The notes under the pieces: generated by a model
Told to the model about the DNA's origin: nothing
The model's database searches: none
What the model saw: only the letters and a program-made list of their open reading frames with translations
In this document: in pieces, positions 27,614 to 37,000 of the stretch
Numbering within the stretch: the first letter of the stretch is position 1
How the letters are laid out: every line of letters begins with the position of its first letter
Program-made: the position numbers and the translations under genes
DNA from: Calditrichota bacterium
GTDB lineage: Bacteria; Calditrichota; Calditrichia; Calditrichales; Calditrichaceae
Length of the DNA: 64,000 nt
Reading direction: 5' to 3'
Assembly: GCA_024278755.1 (NCBI GenBank)
Contig: JAJRSO010000030.1
Coordinates: forward strand, 50,133 to 114,132

Positions 27614-29572
27614 ATGCGTACGATTGGCAAAATAATATCAAAGCGTCTTCGACAGACAATTGGTATTGTCGTTTTGCTTTTTTTTGTTAATGCAGTGCCA
27701 ATAATTGGCGCAATTCAACCTATTAAAATTGGAGTATTGGCCAATCGTGGACGCTTTGAATGTATGCAGCGCTGGTCTCCGACAGCAACCTATTTAAGCC
27801 GGGCTATTGACGGATATAAATTTACTATTGTCCCGCTCCTCTTTGATGAAATAGAGCAAGCCGTACGCCAAGGCAAACTTGATTTTGTTTTAACAAATCC
27901 AAGTATTTATGTGAACCTGGAAATTCGTTTCGACGCCAACCGGATCGCCACGTTAAAAAACATGCGTTTAGGAAAGCCCTATACCGAATTTGGCGGAGTT
28001 ATTTTTTATCGTTCCGATCGCAGTGATATTCGATCCTTAGATGATTTAAGAGGGCAGTCATTTGTGGCTGTAAATGAAAACGCGCTCGGTGGTTGGCAGG
28101 CAGCCTGGTTTAAATTTAAAAAAGACGGGATAAATCCGTATGAAGATTTTTCATCCCTGAAATTCTCAGGAACACAGGACGAAGCCATTTTTGCTGTTCG
28201 CGACGGTGTAGCCGATGCTGGAACGGTTCGAACTGATGCGTTGGAATTGCTGGCGGAGACCGGGGAAATAAATATTGAGAACTTTAAAATATTTCCCCAC
28301 CGGGATCATAAAAAATCAGAAATATTTCCCTTACTGCACAGTACAAATTTATATCCGGAGTGGCCCTTTGCCCGTATTGGCCCTGTTGCGGATTCGTTAG
28401 TGCAAAAAGTAGCGATTGCTTTATTAGAAATGCCGCCCTCAAGCTCTGCGGCTAAAGCGGCAAAATGTGCAGGATGGTCGGTGCCGTTAAGCTACCAGCC
28501 GGTACGTGACTGTTTAAAAATACTTAAAATAGGGCCCTTTAAGCACTATGGTGAAACAACCATTGTACAATTTATTCTGCAAAATAAATTATTAACGGTT
28601 CTTGTTATTATTATACTGATGATTGTTCTGGGATTTCTAATAGGTGTTATCCGCCTGAATAAACGGTTACATCTTGCAAAACAAAAAATTGAACAAGAAC
28701 TGCAGGAACGAAAGCAGTTGGAAATTCAATTAGGACAAGCTCAGAAGCTCGAAGCAATCGGGCAGTTAGCGGCCGGTATTGCTCACGAAATCAATACACC
28801 CAGTCAATTTATCAATGACAATCTTACCTTCCTGAAAACGGCTTTCGAAGATTTAGGCGCCGTAGTATCGGTGTTTCAGCAAACGAAAGAGAATTATCAA
28901 AATGGTAAAAACGTGAAAAAAGATATACGGAAAATAGAAGAAGTAATAGAATCTTCTGATTTGGAATTTTTGGAAGAAGAAGTGCCGCAGGCGCTGGAAC
29001 AATCGTTACAGGGTATTGATCGAATTCGTAAAATTGTAAAAGCAATGAAAGAATTTTCACATCCCTCTACGGAAGAGAAAAAATTATCCGATATTAATCG
29101 CGCTATTGAAAACACCGTAATTGTTTCGGCGAACGAATGGAAATATGTGGCGGATTTAAAAACAGAACTTGATGAATCGCTACCCCTTTTGCCTTGTTAT
29201 GTGGATGAATTTAATCAGGTTGTTTTGAACATGATTGTTAATGCCGCTCATGCCATCGGCGATGTGGTGGGTGATTCAGGTGAAAAGGGTACGATTACAA
29301 TAAAAACAATGAGAAATGGTAGCTACGCAGAAGTTAGGATTTGCGATACGGGAACCGGCATTCCGAAAAATATTCAACATCGGGTGTTCGACCCCTTTTT
29401 CACAACCAAAGAAGTGGGAAAAGGGACGGGCCAGGGGCTGGCGATTTCGTATGATGTAATTGTAAATAAACATGGCGGCGAGCTTATGGTGGAAAGCAAG
29501 CCGGGAAAAGGAACCACATTTATTATCCGTATACCGATGGACCATGGAAAGACGAAAGAAAAAGATGGATAA
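27614..29572 (+). CDS. Sensor histidine kinase with PhnD/TtrS-like periplasmic binding domain
   Basis: This is a 652-residue membrane kinase. A signal/anchor helix (about 14-33) is followed by a periplasmic binding protein domain (about 36-300) of the PhnD/TtrS type. It has IKIGVLANRGRFE, FVLTNPSIYV and a late YPEWPFARI segment. A second helix (about 320-345) crosses to a coiled coil and a kinase core with H391 in GIAHEINTPSQF. The ATPase domain ends in GKGTGQGLAIS. TtrS-like sensors detect oxyanions such as tetrathionate, and PhnD binds phosphonates; the ligand here is unknown. The stop overlaps the start of the REC-GGDEF gene by 8 bp, so that regulator is its likely partner. Confidence 0.9.
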   Translation: MRTIGKIISKRLRQTIGIVVLLFFVNAVPIIGAIQPIKIGVLANRGRFECMQRWSPTATYLSRAIDGYKFTIVPLLFDEIEQAVRQGKLDFVLTNPSIYVNLEIRFDANRIATLKNMRLGKPYTEFGGVIFYRSDRSDIRSLDDLRGQSFVAVNENALGGWQAAWFKFKKDGINPYEDFSSLKFSGTQDEAIFAVRDGVADAGTVRTDALELLAETGEINIENFKIFPHRDHKKSEIFPLLHSTNLYPEWPFARIGPVADSLVQKVAIALLEMPPSSSAAKAAKCAGWSVPLSYQPVRDCLKILKIGPFKHYGETTIVQFILQNKLLTVLVIIILMIVLGFLIGVIRLNKRLHLAKQKIEQELQERKQLEIQLGQAQKLEAIGQLAAGIAHEINTPSQFINDNLTFLKTAFEDLGAVVSVFQQTKENYQNGKNVKKDIRKIEEVIESSDLEFLEEEVPQALEQSLQGIDRIRKIVKAMKEFSHPSTEEKKLSDINRAIENTVIVSANEWKYVADLKTELDESLPLLPCYVDEFNQVVLNMIVNAAHAIGDVVGDSGEKGTITIKTMRNGSYAEVRICDTGTGIPKNIQHRVFDPFFTTKEVGKGTGQGLAISYDVIVNKHGGELMVESKPGKGTTFIIRIPMDHGKTKEKDG

Positions 29573-30470
29573 TAAAATCCTGTTTGTTGATGATGAAGCA
29601 TATCTGCTTTCCGGTATAGAACGGCAGTTACGAAAATACTTCAAAATTGATACCTGTTCCAGCGCAGTAGAAGCGCTTGAGCGAATAAGAAACAATACGT
29701 ATTCTGTAATTGTAACCGATTATCATATGCCTGTTATAAATGGTGTGGAGTTTTTGGCAAAAGCAAAAGAGATAACACCTAAAACAGTACGAATTTTATT
29801 TACCGGCAAAGCGGATTTAAAGATTGCCGTTGATGCGGTGAATGAAGGCCATGTGTTCAAGTTCCTCTTAAAACCTTATTCAACGGAGAAACTACTCTCC
29901 GTTTTACGTCAGGCCCTGGGACACTTTAAAGTTTTAATGCAGGCCGAACAAAATGAGTTTATGGCTTTACACGATTTATTAACCGGATTGCCAAACCGTG
30001 TTTTTATCCTGCAAAAATTAAAGGAGGCATTGGCCCTGGCAAAACGGATAAATACAATTCTCGGCGTCCTCTTTTTGGATTTGGATGGGTTCAAAACGGT
30101 AAACGATCGCTATGGCCATTAAACCGGCGATAGACTGCTTAAAATTGCCTCCCGAATATTTACAGGTTCGGTTCGGGAAACAGATAGTGTGGGGCGCATC
30201 GGCGGTGATGAATTTGTGATTATTTTACAGGGATTAAACGAGGATTCCGAGGCGGGTATTACGGCGCAAAGAATTATCGATTCTTTCTCAGAGAATATTG
30301 AAGTTGATTCGCAAGTATGTACTGTAGGAGCCAGTATCGGAATTAGCGTGTTTCCATCGGATTCGGATAATGCTGAAGAATTAATAAGACTTGCCGATAC
30401 GGCAATGTACCAATCAAAAAAAGACGGCGGTTCGCGGTTTTCTTTTTATAGCCCGAATTCACAGTCCTAA
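29565..30470 (+). pseudogene. Receiver-GGDEF diguanylate cyclase with an in-frame TAA
   Basis: Read through one stop, this is a 301-residue response regulator. The receiver (about 3-120) has phosphoacceptor D52 in VTDYHMP and the K of LLKPY. The GGDEF domain (about 135-295) has LTGLPNR, LDLDGFKTVNDRYGH, an intact GRIGGDEF active site and GASIGISVFP. Codon 186 is TAA (30120-30122), between YGH and TGDRLL, where family members usually have a variable residue. A single change from CAA, AAA or GAA would explain it. As written the cyclase would lose its active site. The start overlaps the previous kinase by 8 bp, and the next gene begins 13 bp after the true stop. Confidence 0.85.
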
Positions 30471-30483
30471 AAGACGCAGACAA

Positions 30484-31647
30484 ATGAAGAATACAAAACC
30501 TAAAATATTATTTATTGATGATGAACAACAGGTTCTGGACGGCATCAAACGAAAAATTCGGAAAGATGCTAAAAAATGGGATGTCTGGTTTTTAAACGAC
30601 AGTCTTAAAGCAAAAAAACAGATTCTGGAAGAATCGTTTGATGTGGTCGTCAGTGATATTAAAATGCCGGGGCTGGATGGAATTGAATTACTAAAAAACA
30701 TAAAGAATGCGTCTGCCGTTAACAGCCCTGAGTTTATTATTCTTACCGGAGAAGGAGATATCGATTTAAAACGTCGTGCGCTTGATTTGGATGCAACCGA
30801 TTTGCTTAATAAGCCGGTTTCTAAAGAAGATTTATTGGCCCGAATTAAAAATGCCCTGCGTCTTAAACGGGCAAAAGATGAAATTATCGAAAAAAATGCT
30901 CTTTTAGAAGCACAGCTTTTTCAGTCCCAAAAAATGGAAATTATCGGTATGATGGCCGCCGGAGCGACCCATGATTTTAATAACGTGCTGGCCGCCATTT
31001 TAACATCACTGGAATTAGCTGAAATAAAATATGATACCGAACCGAATTTCATTAAGGATGTAAAAAAGATTCAGAAAATAGCCGAACACGGTAAGCAGAT
31101 AACAGAACAGATATTAAAATTTATTAAAACAAAGAAAATGGAAGTGGAAAGGGTTAATCTGAATCAATTAATTACTGAAGTTGTACAAGTGGTGCGTATT
31201 ACAATACCTAAAACTATAACAATAAAATGGAGGGAACCCAAACAAAACTGTATACTACCGGCCGATTTTACGCAGGTATTTCAGATGATTATGAATCTTT
31301 GCCTGAATGCCGCGAAAGCGCTAAAAGAGACGGGAATCATAACGATTACTCTGTTGCGGGAAGAAGTTATAGAACAACATTCTTTTCTGGGCAAAGATAT
31401 AAAAAAAGGGAAGTATGTCTGCATTACCATTTCAGATAACGGCCCTGGAATGGATAAAACATTAGTGCGGGATTTACAGGTTAATCCGGTATCGGTTAAG
31501 CCAAGTAAAACAGGAACCGGGTTAGGGTTATCCATTGTCGCACGAACCGTGATCAACCATTCCGGATATTTTACCATAGAGAGTAATTTAAACAAAGGCA
31601 CTAAGTTTAAACTGTTTTTGCCACTCCAAAAGGAAAGAGAAGAATAA
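30484..31647 (+). CDS. Receiver-histidine kinase hybrid
   Basis: A 387-residue soluble protein with an N-terminal receiver (about 6-125; SDIKMPGLDG phosphoacceptor, NKPV lysine). A HisKA helix carries H in GATHDFNNVLAAI (about 163). The ATPase domain has DNGPGMD and TGLGLSIV. Having the receiver ahead of a kinase suggests that it both receives a phosphoryl group from an upstream kinase and controls its own output. The start (30484) is 13 bp after the GGDEF gene, and its TAA shares one base with the ATG of the next gene. This makes translational coupling very likely. Confidence 0.88.
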   Translation: MKNTKPKILFIDDEQQVLDGIKRKIRKDAKKWDVWFLNDSLKAKKQILEESFDVVVSDIKMPGLDGIELLKNIKNASAVNSPEFIILTGEGDIDLKRRALDLDATDLLNKPVSKEDLLARIKNALRLKRAKDEIIEKNALLEAQLFQSQKMEIIGMMAAGATHDFNNVLAAILTSLELAEIKYDTEPNFIKDVKKIQKIAEHGKQITEQILKFIKTKKMEVERVNLNQLITEVVQVVRITIPKTITIKWREPKQNCILPADFTQVFQMIMNLCLNAAKALKETGIITITLLREEVIEQHSFLGKDIKKGKYVCITISDNGPGMDKTLVRDLQVNPVSVKPSKTGTGLGLSIVARTVINHSGYFTIESNLNKGTKFKLFLPLQKEREE

Positions 31648-32855
31648 TGAAAAAGGTTCTGTTTGTCGATGACGACCCCAGTTTAATCAACGGTTTAAAA
31701 CGTATGCTGCGTCCGTTACGCAAAGAATGGGACATGCACTTTGTCCTTAGTGGTCAGGAAGCGCTGGAGCTGTTGTCCGAATCGCATTTTGATGTGATTG
31801 TAAGCGATATGCGCATGCCGGGCATTAACGGGGCGGAATTATTGGCCCGTGTGCGGAAGCTGTATCCGCATATGATTCGCATTATCCTGTCCGGGTATTC
31901 CGATCAGGCTTTGCTTTTAAAAGCGGTGCGGCCGGCACACCAGTTTTTATCCAAACCATGCGATGCGGAAACCTTAAAGAAAACGGTGTTTAGGGTTAGT
32001 AAAATTCAGGATATTCTAAATAGCAGCGAAGTAAAAAAAATAATTGCTCAGGTCGATTCACTCCCCAGCCTGCCACATTTGTACCGGGAAATTACCGGTA
32101 AGCTGGAACAGGAAGACACGGCCATAAAAGATATTGGCGAAATCATTCAAAAAGATATTGGTATGAGCGCTCAGATTCTAAAACTGGTCAATTCTTCTTT
32201 TTTCGGCTTTTACAATAATATTTCAAGTCCCGTGCAGGCCGCTACTTTACTAGGGTTGGATACAATTAAAACCCTGGTTTTATCCATCGGTATTTTTTCC
32301 AGCCTTAAATATGACAAAGAGATGAAGATTCCGTTTCAGAGTCTTTGGAATCACAGCGCATTAACGGCCTCTCTTGCCAAGCATATCGCTCAATTGATTT
32401 CCGATGATAAAATTTTTATTAGTGATGCTTATTTGGCCGGTTTCCTGCATGATATCGGTATCCTTATCCTAGCCTCCAAACTACCCGAAAAATATCAACA
32501 GGTATTAAGCCGGGTTTATGATAACAATGAGAATATCTGGGAAGTGGAACAAAAAGTTTTAGGAACCAGTCATGCCGAAATAGGCGCCTACCTTTTAGGT
32601 CTGTGGGGCTTTTCGGATAATACAATCGAAGCGATAATCCGGCACCATAAGCCGGAAGTATTTGGCGATGAGCCAAAATCTTTAATCATGGTACTGCATT
32701 TAGCCGATTCTTTTGCCCATCATCTGGACCCGGCCATTAAAGAACTGGCGATGGCCGGACTGAACCAGAAATATCTGAGAGAGATTAATCATATCGAACA
32801 AGCAAAAGAATGGTTTGCCGAATGTAAGGGATTATATGAAGAAGGAGCAATGTAA
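31647..32855 (+). CDS. Receiver-HDOD response regulator
   Basis: This is a 402-residue protein. The receiver (about 1-120; phosphoacceptor in VIVSDMRMPGING, SKP lysine) is joined to an HDOD domain (about 135-340). The HDOD domain is recognisable from LPSLPHLYREI, LVNSSFFGF, AATLLGLDTIKTLVL and the conserved FLHDIGILIL. HDOD proteins are non-catalytic relatives of HD phosphohydrolases that act as signalling scaffolds in motility and biofilm control, often next to GGDEF and CheY-like proteins. Both start and stop overlap their neighbours by one base, so translation is tightly coupled. Confidence 0.9.
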   Translation: MKKVLFVDDDPSLINGLKRMLRPLRKEWDMHFVLSGQEALELLSESHFDVIVSDMRMPGINGAELLARVRKLYPHMIRIILSGYSDQALLLKAVRPAHQFLSKPCDAETLKKTVFRVSKIQDILNSSEVKKIIAQVDSLPSLPHLYREITGKLEQEDTAIKDIGEIIQKDIGMSAQILKLVNSSFFGFYNNISSPVQAATLLGLDTIKTLVLSIGIFSSLKYDKEMKIPFQSLWNHSALTASLAKHIAQLISDDKIFISDAYLAGFLHDIGILILASKLPEKYQQVLSRVYDNNENIWEVEQKVLGTSHAEIGAYLLGLWGFSDNTIEAIIRHHKPEVFGDEPKSLIMVLHLADSFAHHLDPAIKELAMAGLNQKYLREINHIEQAKEWFAECKGLYEEGAM

Positions 32856-34015
32856 TGAGTAATCGCATCTTATTTGTAGATGATGAACAACATGTACTGG
32901 CATCCTACAGGCGTACTTTACGGAAAGGATGGGATGTGGTTACCGCGCTGGGCGGAGAAACAGCCCTGGAAATTTTTGATAGCAAGGGCCCTTTTGCGGT
33001 GGTGGTTAGCGATATGCGTATGCCGGGTATGAACGGCGTTCAGTTATTAACGCGGATAAAAGAAAAAGATCCGGATACGGTGCGTATGATGCTTACCGGT
33101 TATGCCGATTTTAACACCGCTATGGAGGCGGTTAATGAGGGGAATATTTTTAGTTTTCTTACCAAACCCTGCCCGCCGGAGTTATTAACTCAGGCGCTTA
33201 AAGAGGCCACCCGCCAATACCAGCTGATAAAGTCGGAACAGGAATTGCTTAACAAAACTCTGCGCGGCAGCATTCAGGTTCTGATAGAAATTCTTTCGAT
33301 GGTGGACCAGCAATCGTTTAGTCAGGCGACAAAACTGCGGGATTATATCCGGCGGCTGGCTAAAGAAAAGGCAATTTCCACGGGCTGGGAATTGGAAATA
33401 GCGGCGCTTTTATCGCAGGTAGGGCAGGTAACCGTGCCGGGAGCGGTTATCGAAAAAGCCCGCAAACAGGAGCCGTTAACGGATGTGGAAAAACAGATGC
33501 TGGCGCGTATTCCTAAAACCGGGCACGATCTGGTAGAAAAAATCCCCCGGCTTGAAAAAACCGCCAAAATTATTCTTTACCAAAACAAACATTTTAACGG
33601 CGACGGATATCCCAATGAAGATATTAAAGGGATTGATTTGCCAACCGGATCCAGATTAATAAAAATACTGAATGATTTGATTGTCCTCGAAGAACAGGGT
33701 AAATTACGCAAAGATGCCCTCGCCGAAATGAGCACACGGATAGGCTGGTACGATCCCAACCTTTTACAAATAATCATTAACAAACTGGTTGGGGTTACGG
33801 AAGAAAAAGAAGTTATAAAACAGGAAACAACCGCGGTGCCGCTGGAACAACTGGAAAGTGGATATGTGCTGATGGAAAACATTGAAACGGACAGCGGACA
33901 GGTGTTGATGATGGTGGGCCAGAAAATTACGGAATCGCATATCTTACGTATAAGAAACTGGTCAAAGCTCTATAAAATCGTAGAGCCCATTAAGGTGCTA
34001 AAAAATATTTCATAA
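32855..34015 (+). CDS. Receiver protein with degenerate HD-GYP domain
   Basis: This is a 386-residue protein. The receiver has phosphoacceptor D53 in VVSDMRMPGMNG and the TKP lysine. Residues about 140-310 follow the layout of an RpfG-type HD-GYP domain, but the metal-binding HD pair is replaced (LLSQVGQVTVP where LLHDIGKIGIP is expected). The GYP region reads YQNKHFNGDGYP rather than HHE-DGSGYP. It is therefore unlikely to hydrolyse c-di-GMP, though it could bind it. A C-terminal ~80-residue segment (AVPLEQLESGYVLMENIETD) is common behind such domains. The start shares one base with the HDOD gene stop. The giant kinase follows 67 bp later. Confidence 0.85.
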   Translation: MSNRILFVDDEQHVLASYRRTLRKGWDVVTALGGETALEIFDSKGPFAVVVSDMRMPGMNGVQLLTRIKEKDPDTVRMMLTGYADFNTAMEAVNEGNIFSFLTKPCPPELLTQALKEATRQYQLIKSEQELLNKTLRGSIQVLIEILSMVDQQSFSQATKLRDYIRRLAKEKAISTGWELEIAALLSQVGQVTVPGAVIEKARKQEPLTDVEKQMLARIPKTGHDLVEKIPRLEKTAKIILYQNKHFNGDGYPNEDIKGIDLPTGSRLIKILNDLIVLEEQGKLRKDALAEMSTRIGWYDPNLLQIIINKLVGVTEEKEVIKQETTAVPLEQLESGYVLMENIETDSGQVLMMVGQKITESHILRIRNWSKLYKIVEPIKVLKNIS

Positions 34016-34082
34016 AGTTCTTTCTCTATTCTTAGCTCGCATATAACTGGTTCGGCAAACTGTAGTTCCCGGAGGTTTTGAG

Positions 34083-37000
34083 ATGAAACGTTCCGCCCCA
34101 GAGAGTTTTGTAAAAAAGTTATATCATTTAAATGCTATTTTACGCGCAATCCGTAATGTAAACCAGCTTATTGTTAGCGAAAAAGACCCCAAACGGCTAA
34201 TCCGGAGCGCCAGCCGCCTGCTTATGGGAACCAAAGGCTTTTTAAGTGTTTGGATCGTTGTGTTCGATGAAAACGGAAATTACCGGGATTCTTCTCAGGC
34301 AGGATTCGGTAAAAGCTTTTCCAAAATAAAAACGATACTCAAAGAAAACCGAATGCCTTTCTGCGCACAATCTGCTATTGAGTGCCAGAATGTTGTTTTA
34401 ATAAAAAACCCTTCTGTCAATTGCAGCGGATGTCCGCTGCAAAAAAACTATGCCGGGCGTGACGCGCTTACCGTTGGTTTAAATTACAAAGATAAACGGT
34501 ACGGCATCCTTTCTGTCTCTGCGGAGCCGGATTTTTCAGGCAATACGGAAAACCAAAAACTTTTAAAAGAAGTTGCCGGCGACTTAGCTTTTGCTTTATA
34601 TACCATTGAGCTGGAGCAAAAACACGAAGAAATTCAAAATACCGTTAAAATAAGCGAGTCTCTTTTTCGCACGACCCTGTACAGTATTGGAGATGCCGTA
34701 CTTACGACCGATAAACAGGGCAAAATACAGCAGATGAATCCGGTGGCTGAGCAGCTTACCGGCTGGAAAGAAGCGGAGGCCAGCGGAAAACCGCTAAAAA
34801 AAGTCTTTAAAATAATTAATGAAGAGTCCCGTAAGACGGTTGAGAATCCGGTCGAACGTGTGCTGCGCGAAGGCATTATTGTCGGACTGGCCAACCATAC
34901 GCTTTTAATTTCGAAAGATGGCGCCGAAATTCCAATCGCCGACAGCGGCGCGCCCATTTGGGATGATACCGGTAATATTACCGGCGTCGTTTTGGTGTTT
35001 CGCGATCAAACTAAAGAACGGGAAGCGCAGCGTGCCATTCGGGAAGCAAAAGAGTATGCCGAAAATATCATTGCTACCGTGCGCGAACCTTTGCTGGTGC
35101 TGAATAAAAATTTAAAAATTCTCTCCGCAAACCGTTCCTTCTATCGAACCTTTAAAGTCACTCAGCAAGACACTATCGGAAAATACATTTATGATATTGG
35201 CAATCGGGAATGGAATATTCCTGAATTGCGGAACCTGCTTGAAAAAATACTACCGCAAAATACGAGTTTTAATGACTTTGAAATTACCCATCATTTTAAT
35301 TATATCGGCGCCCGCACCATGCTATTAAATGCCCGGCGGGTATACAAAGAGCCGGATAAGACAGAAATGATTCTTTTAGCAATTGAAGATATTACCGAGC
35401 GCAAACAGACAGAAGAAAAACTAAATAAATCCTACAGACTTTACGCCACATTAAGCCAAATCAATCAAACCATTGTAAGAGAACGGGACGAGCTAAAACT
35501 ATTGCAGGGAATCTGTAACATTGCCGTTAAATATGGTAAATTTCGATTGGCCTGGATAGGATTAGTTGACCAGGAAAGCATGTTAGTTAAACCGGTGGCT
35601 TTTAGTGGAGAAGGTTCAGACTATCTTAAAAATATCGAAATCTCTGTCGATACCGGTTTTTTTGGTGAGGGACCTACAGGAAAAGCAATCCGCGAAAGAC
35701 GAAGTGTTGCGTTTAATGACCTGGAAAATAATCCCGATTTTAAGCCCTGGCGTAAGCAGGCTCTTGAAAAGGGCTACCGCTCCTCCGCGTCCTTTCCTAT
35801 CCGATTGAATAACGAGGCAATGGGCGCTTTAAATGTATTTGCCGCCGAACCCCATTTCTTTGATAGGGAAGAAATAAAGCTGTTGGAAGAAGTGGCTTCG
35901 GATATTTCGTTTGCTATAGAAAAAATTGAAGAAGAAAAAAAACGCAGACAGGCGGAAGAGAATTTATATATCAAAGATTTTGCCTTTCATTCCTCTTTAA
36001 GTGCGGATAGTATTGGCAATACGGAAGGCATCCTAATACATGCGAATCCGGCATTTGCAAAGATTTGGGGATATGATTCTGCGGAAGAAATAATAGGCAA
36101 GCCAATTCTTGATTTTCTTGCGGATAAAGACTTAGCCTCCGAAATTATAAATTCCCTAAATAGTACAGGAAGATGGTCAGGGGAGTATTTAGCGTTAAAA
36201 AAGGACGGTTCAACCTTCACCGCGCACGCCTCCGCAAATGCCGTTTATGATACGGACGGCAATCAGGTTGCTATTTATTCCAGTGTTGCCGATGTTACGG
36301 CGCAAAAACAGACCGAAAAAGCGCTGCGTAATAGTGAGGAAAAAATGCGTAGTATCTTTCGGGTGGCGCCCATCGGAATCGGGGTGATTAAAAATAGAAT
36401 TCTGTTAGAGGTGAATCCGCGTATTTGTGAAATGAGTGGTTTTGAGAAGCATGAACTTATCGGAAAAAATGCCCGAATGCTTTATGCCACACAGGAAGAA
36501 TTTGACTATGTCGGAATAGAAAAATATCGCCAAATCAGGGAATATGGTACCGGCAGCGTTGAAACGTGCTGGCAAAAAAAAGATGGATCTATTATAGATA
36601 TTCTGCTTGTTTCCACACCCCTCGAGACGAATGATCGGTCAAAAGGAATTATATTTACAGCTTTGGAAATAACAGAACAAAAACGAGCCGACAAGGAAAT
36701 ACGGGATACAAAAGATCAATTGGAATTGATTATTGATAAAATTCCGGGAATGCTCGCTTATGTGGACGTCACCGGAAAATATAAATATGTCAACAAAGCA
36801 TATGCGCAATTTTATAATCTTCCTAAAGAAAAATTTATTGAAAAACAGGTTAAACACATTTTGCCGGATTATATTTATAACAAGGTAAAAGATAAAATAA
36901 AACAGGTTCAAAACGGAAAAACCTTACGTTTTGAAAATGAATACCAGTTTGAAGACGGACAAAAGAAAGTCGTATTTGTCGAGTATATTCCCCAGTTTAA

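Noticed and set aside
1520..30122. Genome-wide reassignment of TAA to an amino acid
   Set aside because: Many intact genes here end in TAA at the expected family length (pdxS, cdsA, hybrid regulators, several rnf genes), so TAA still terminates.
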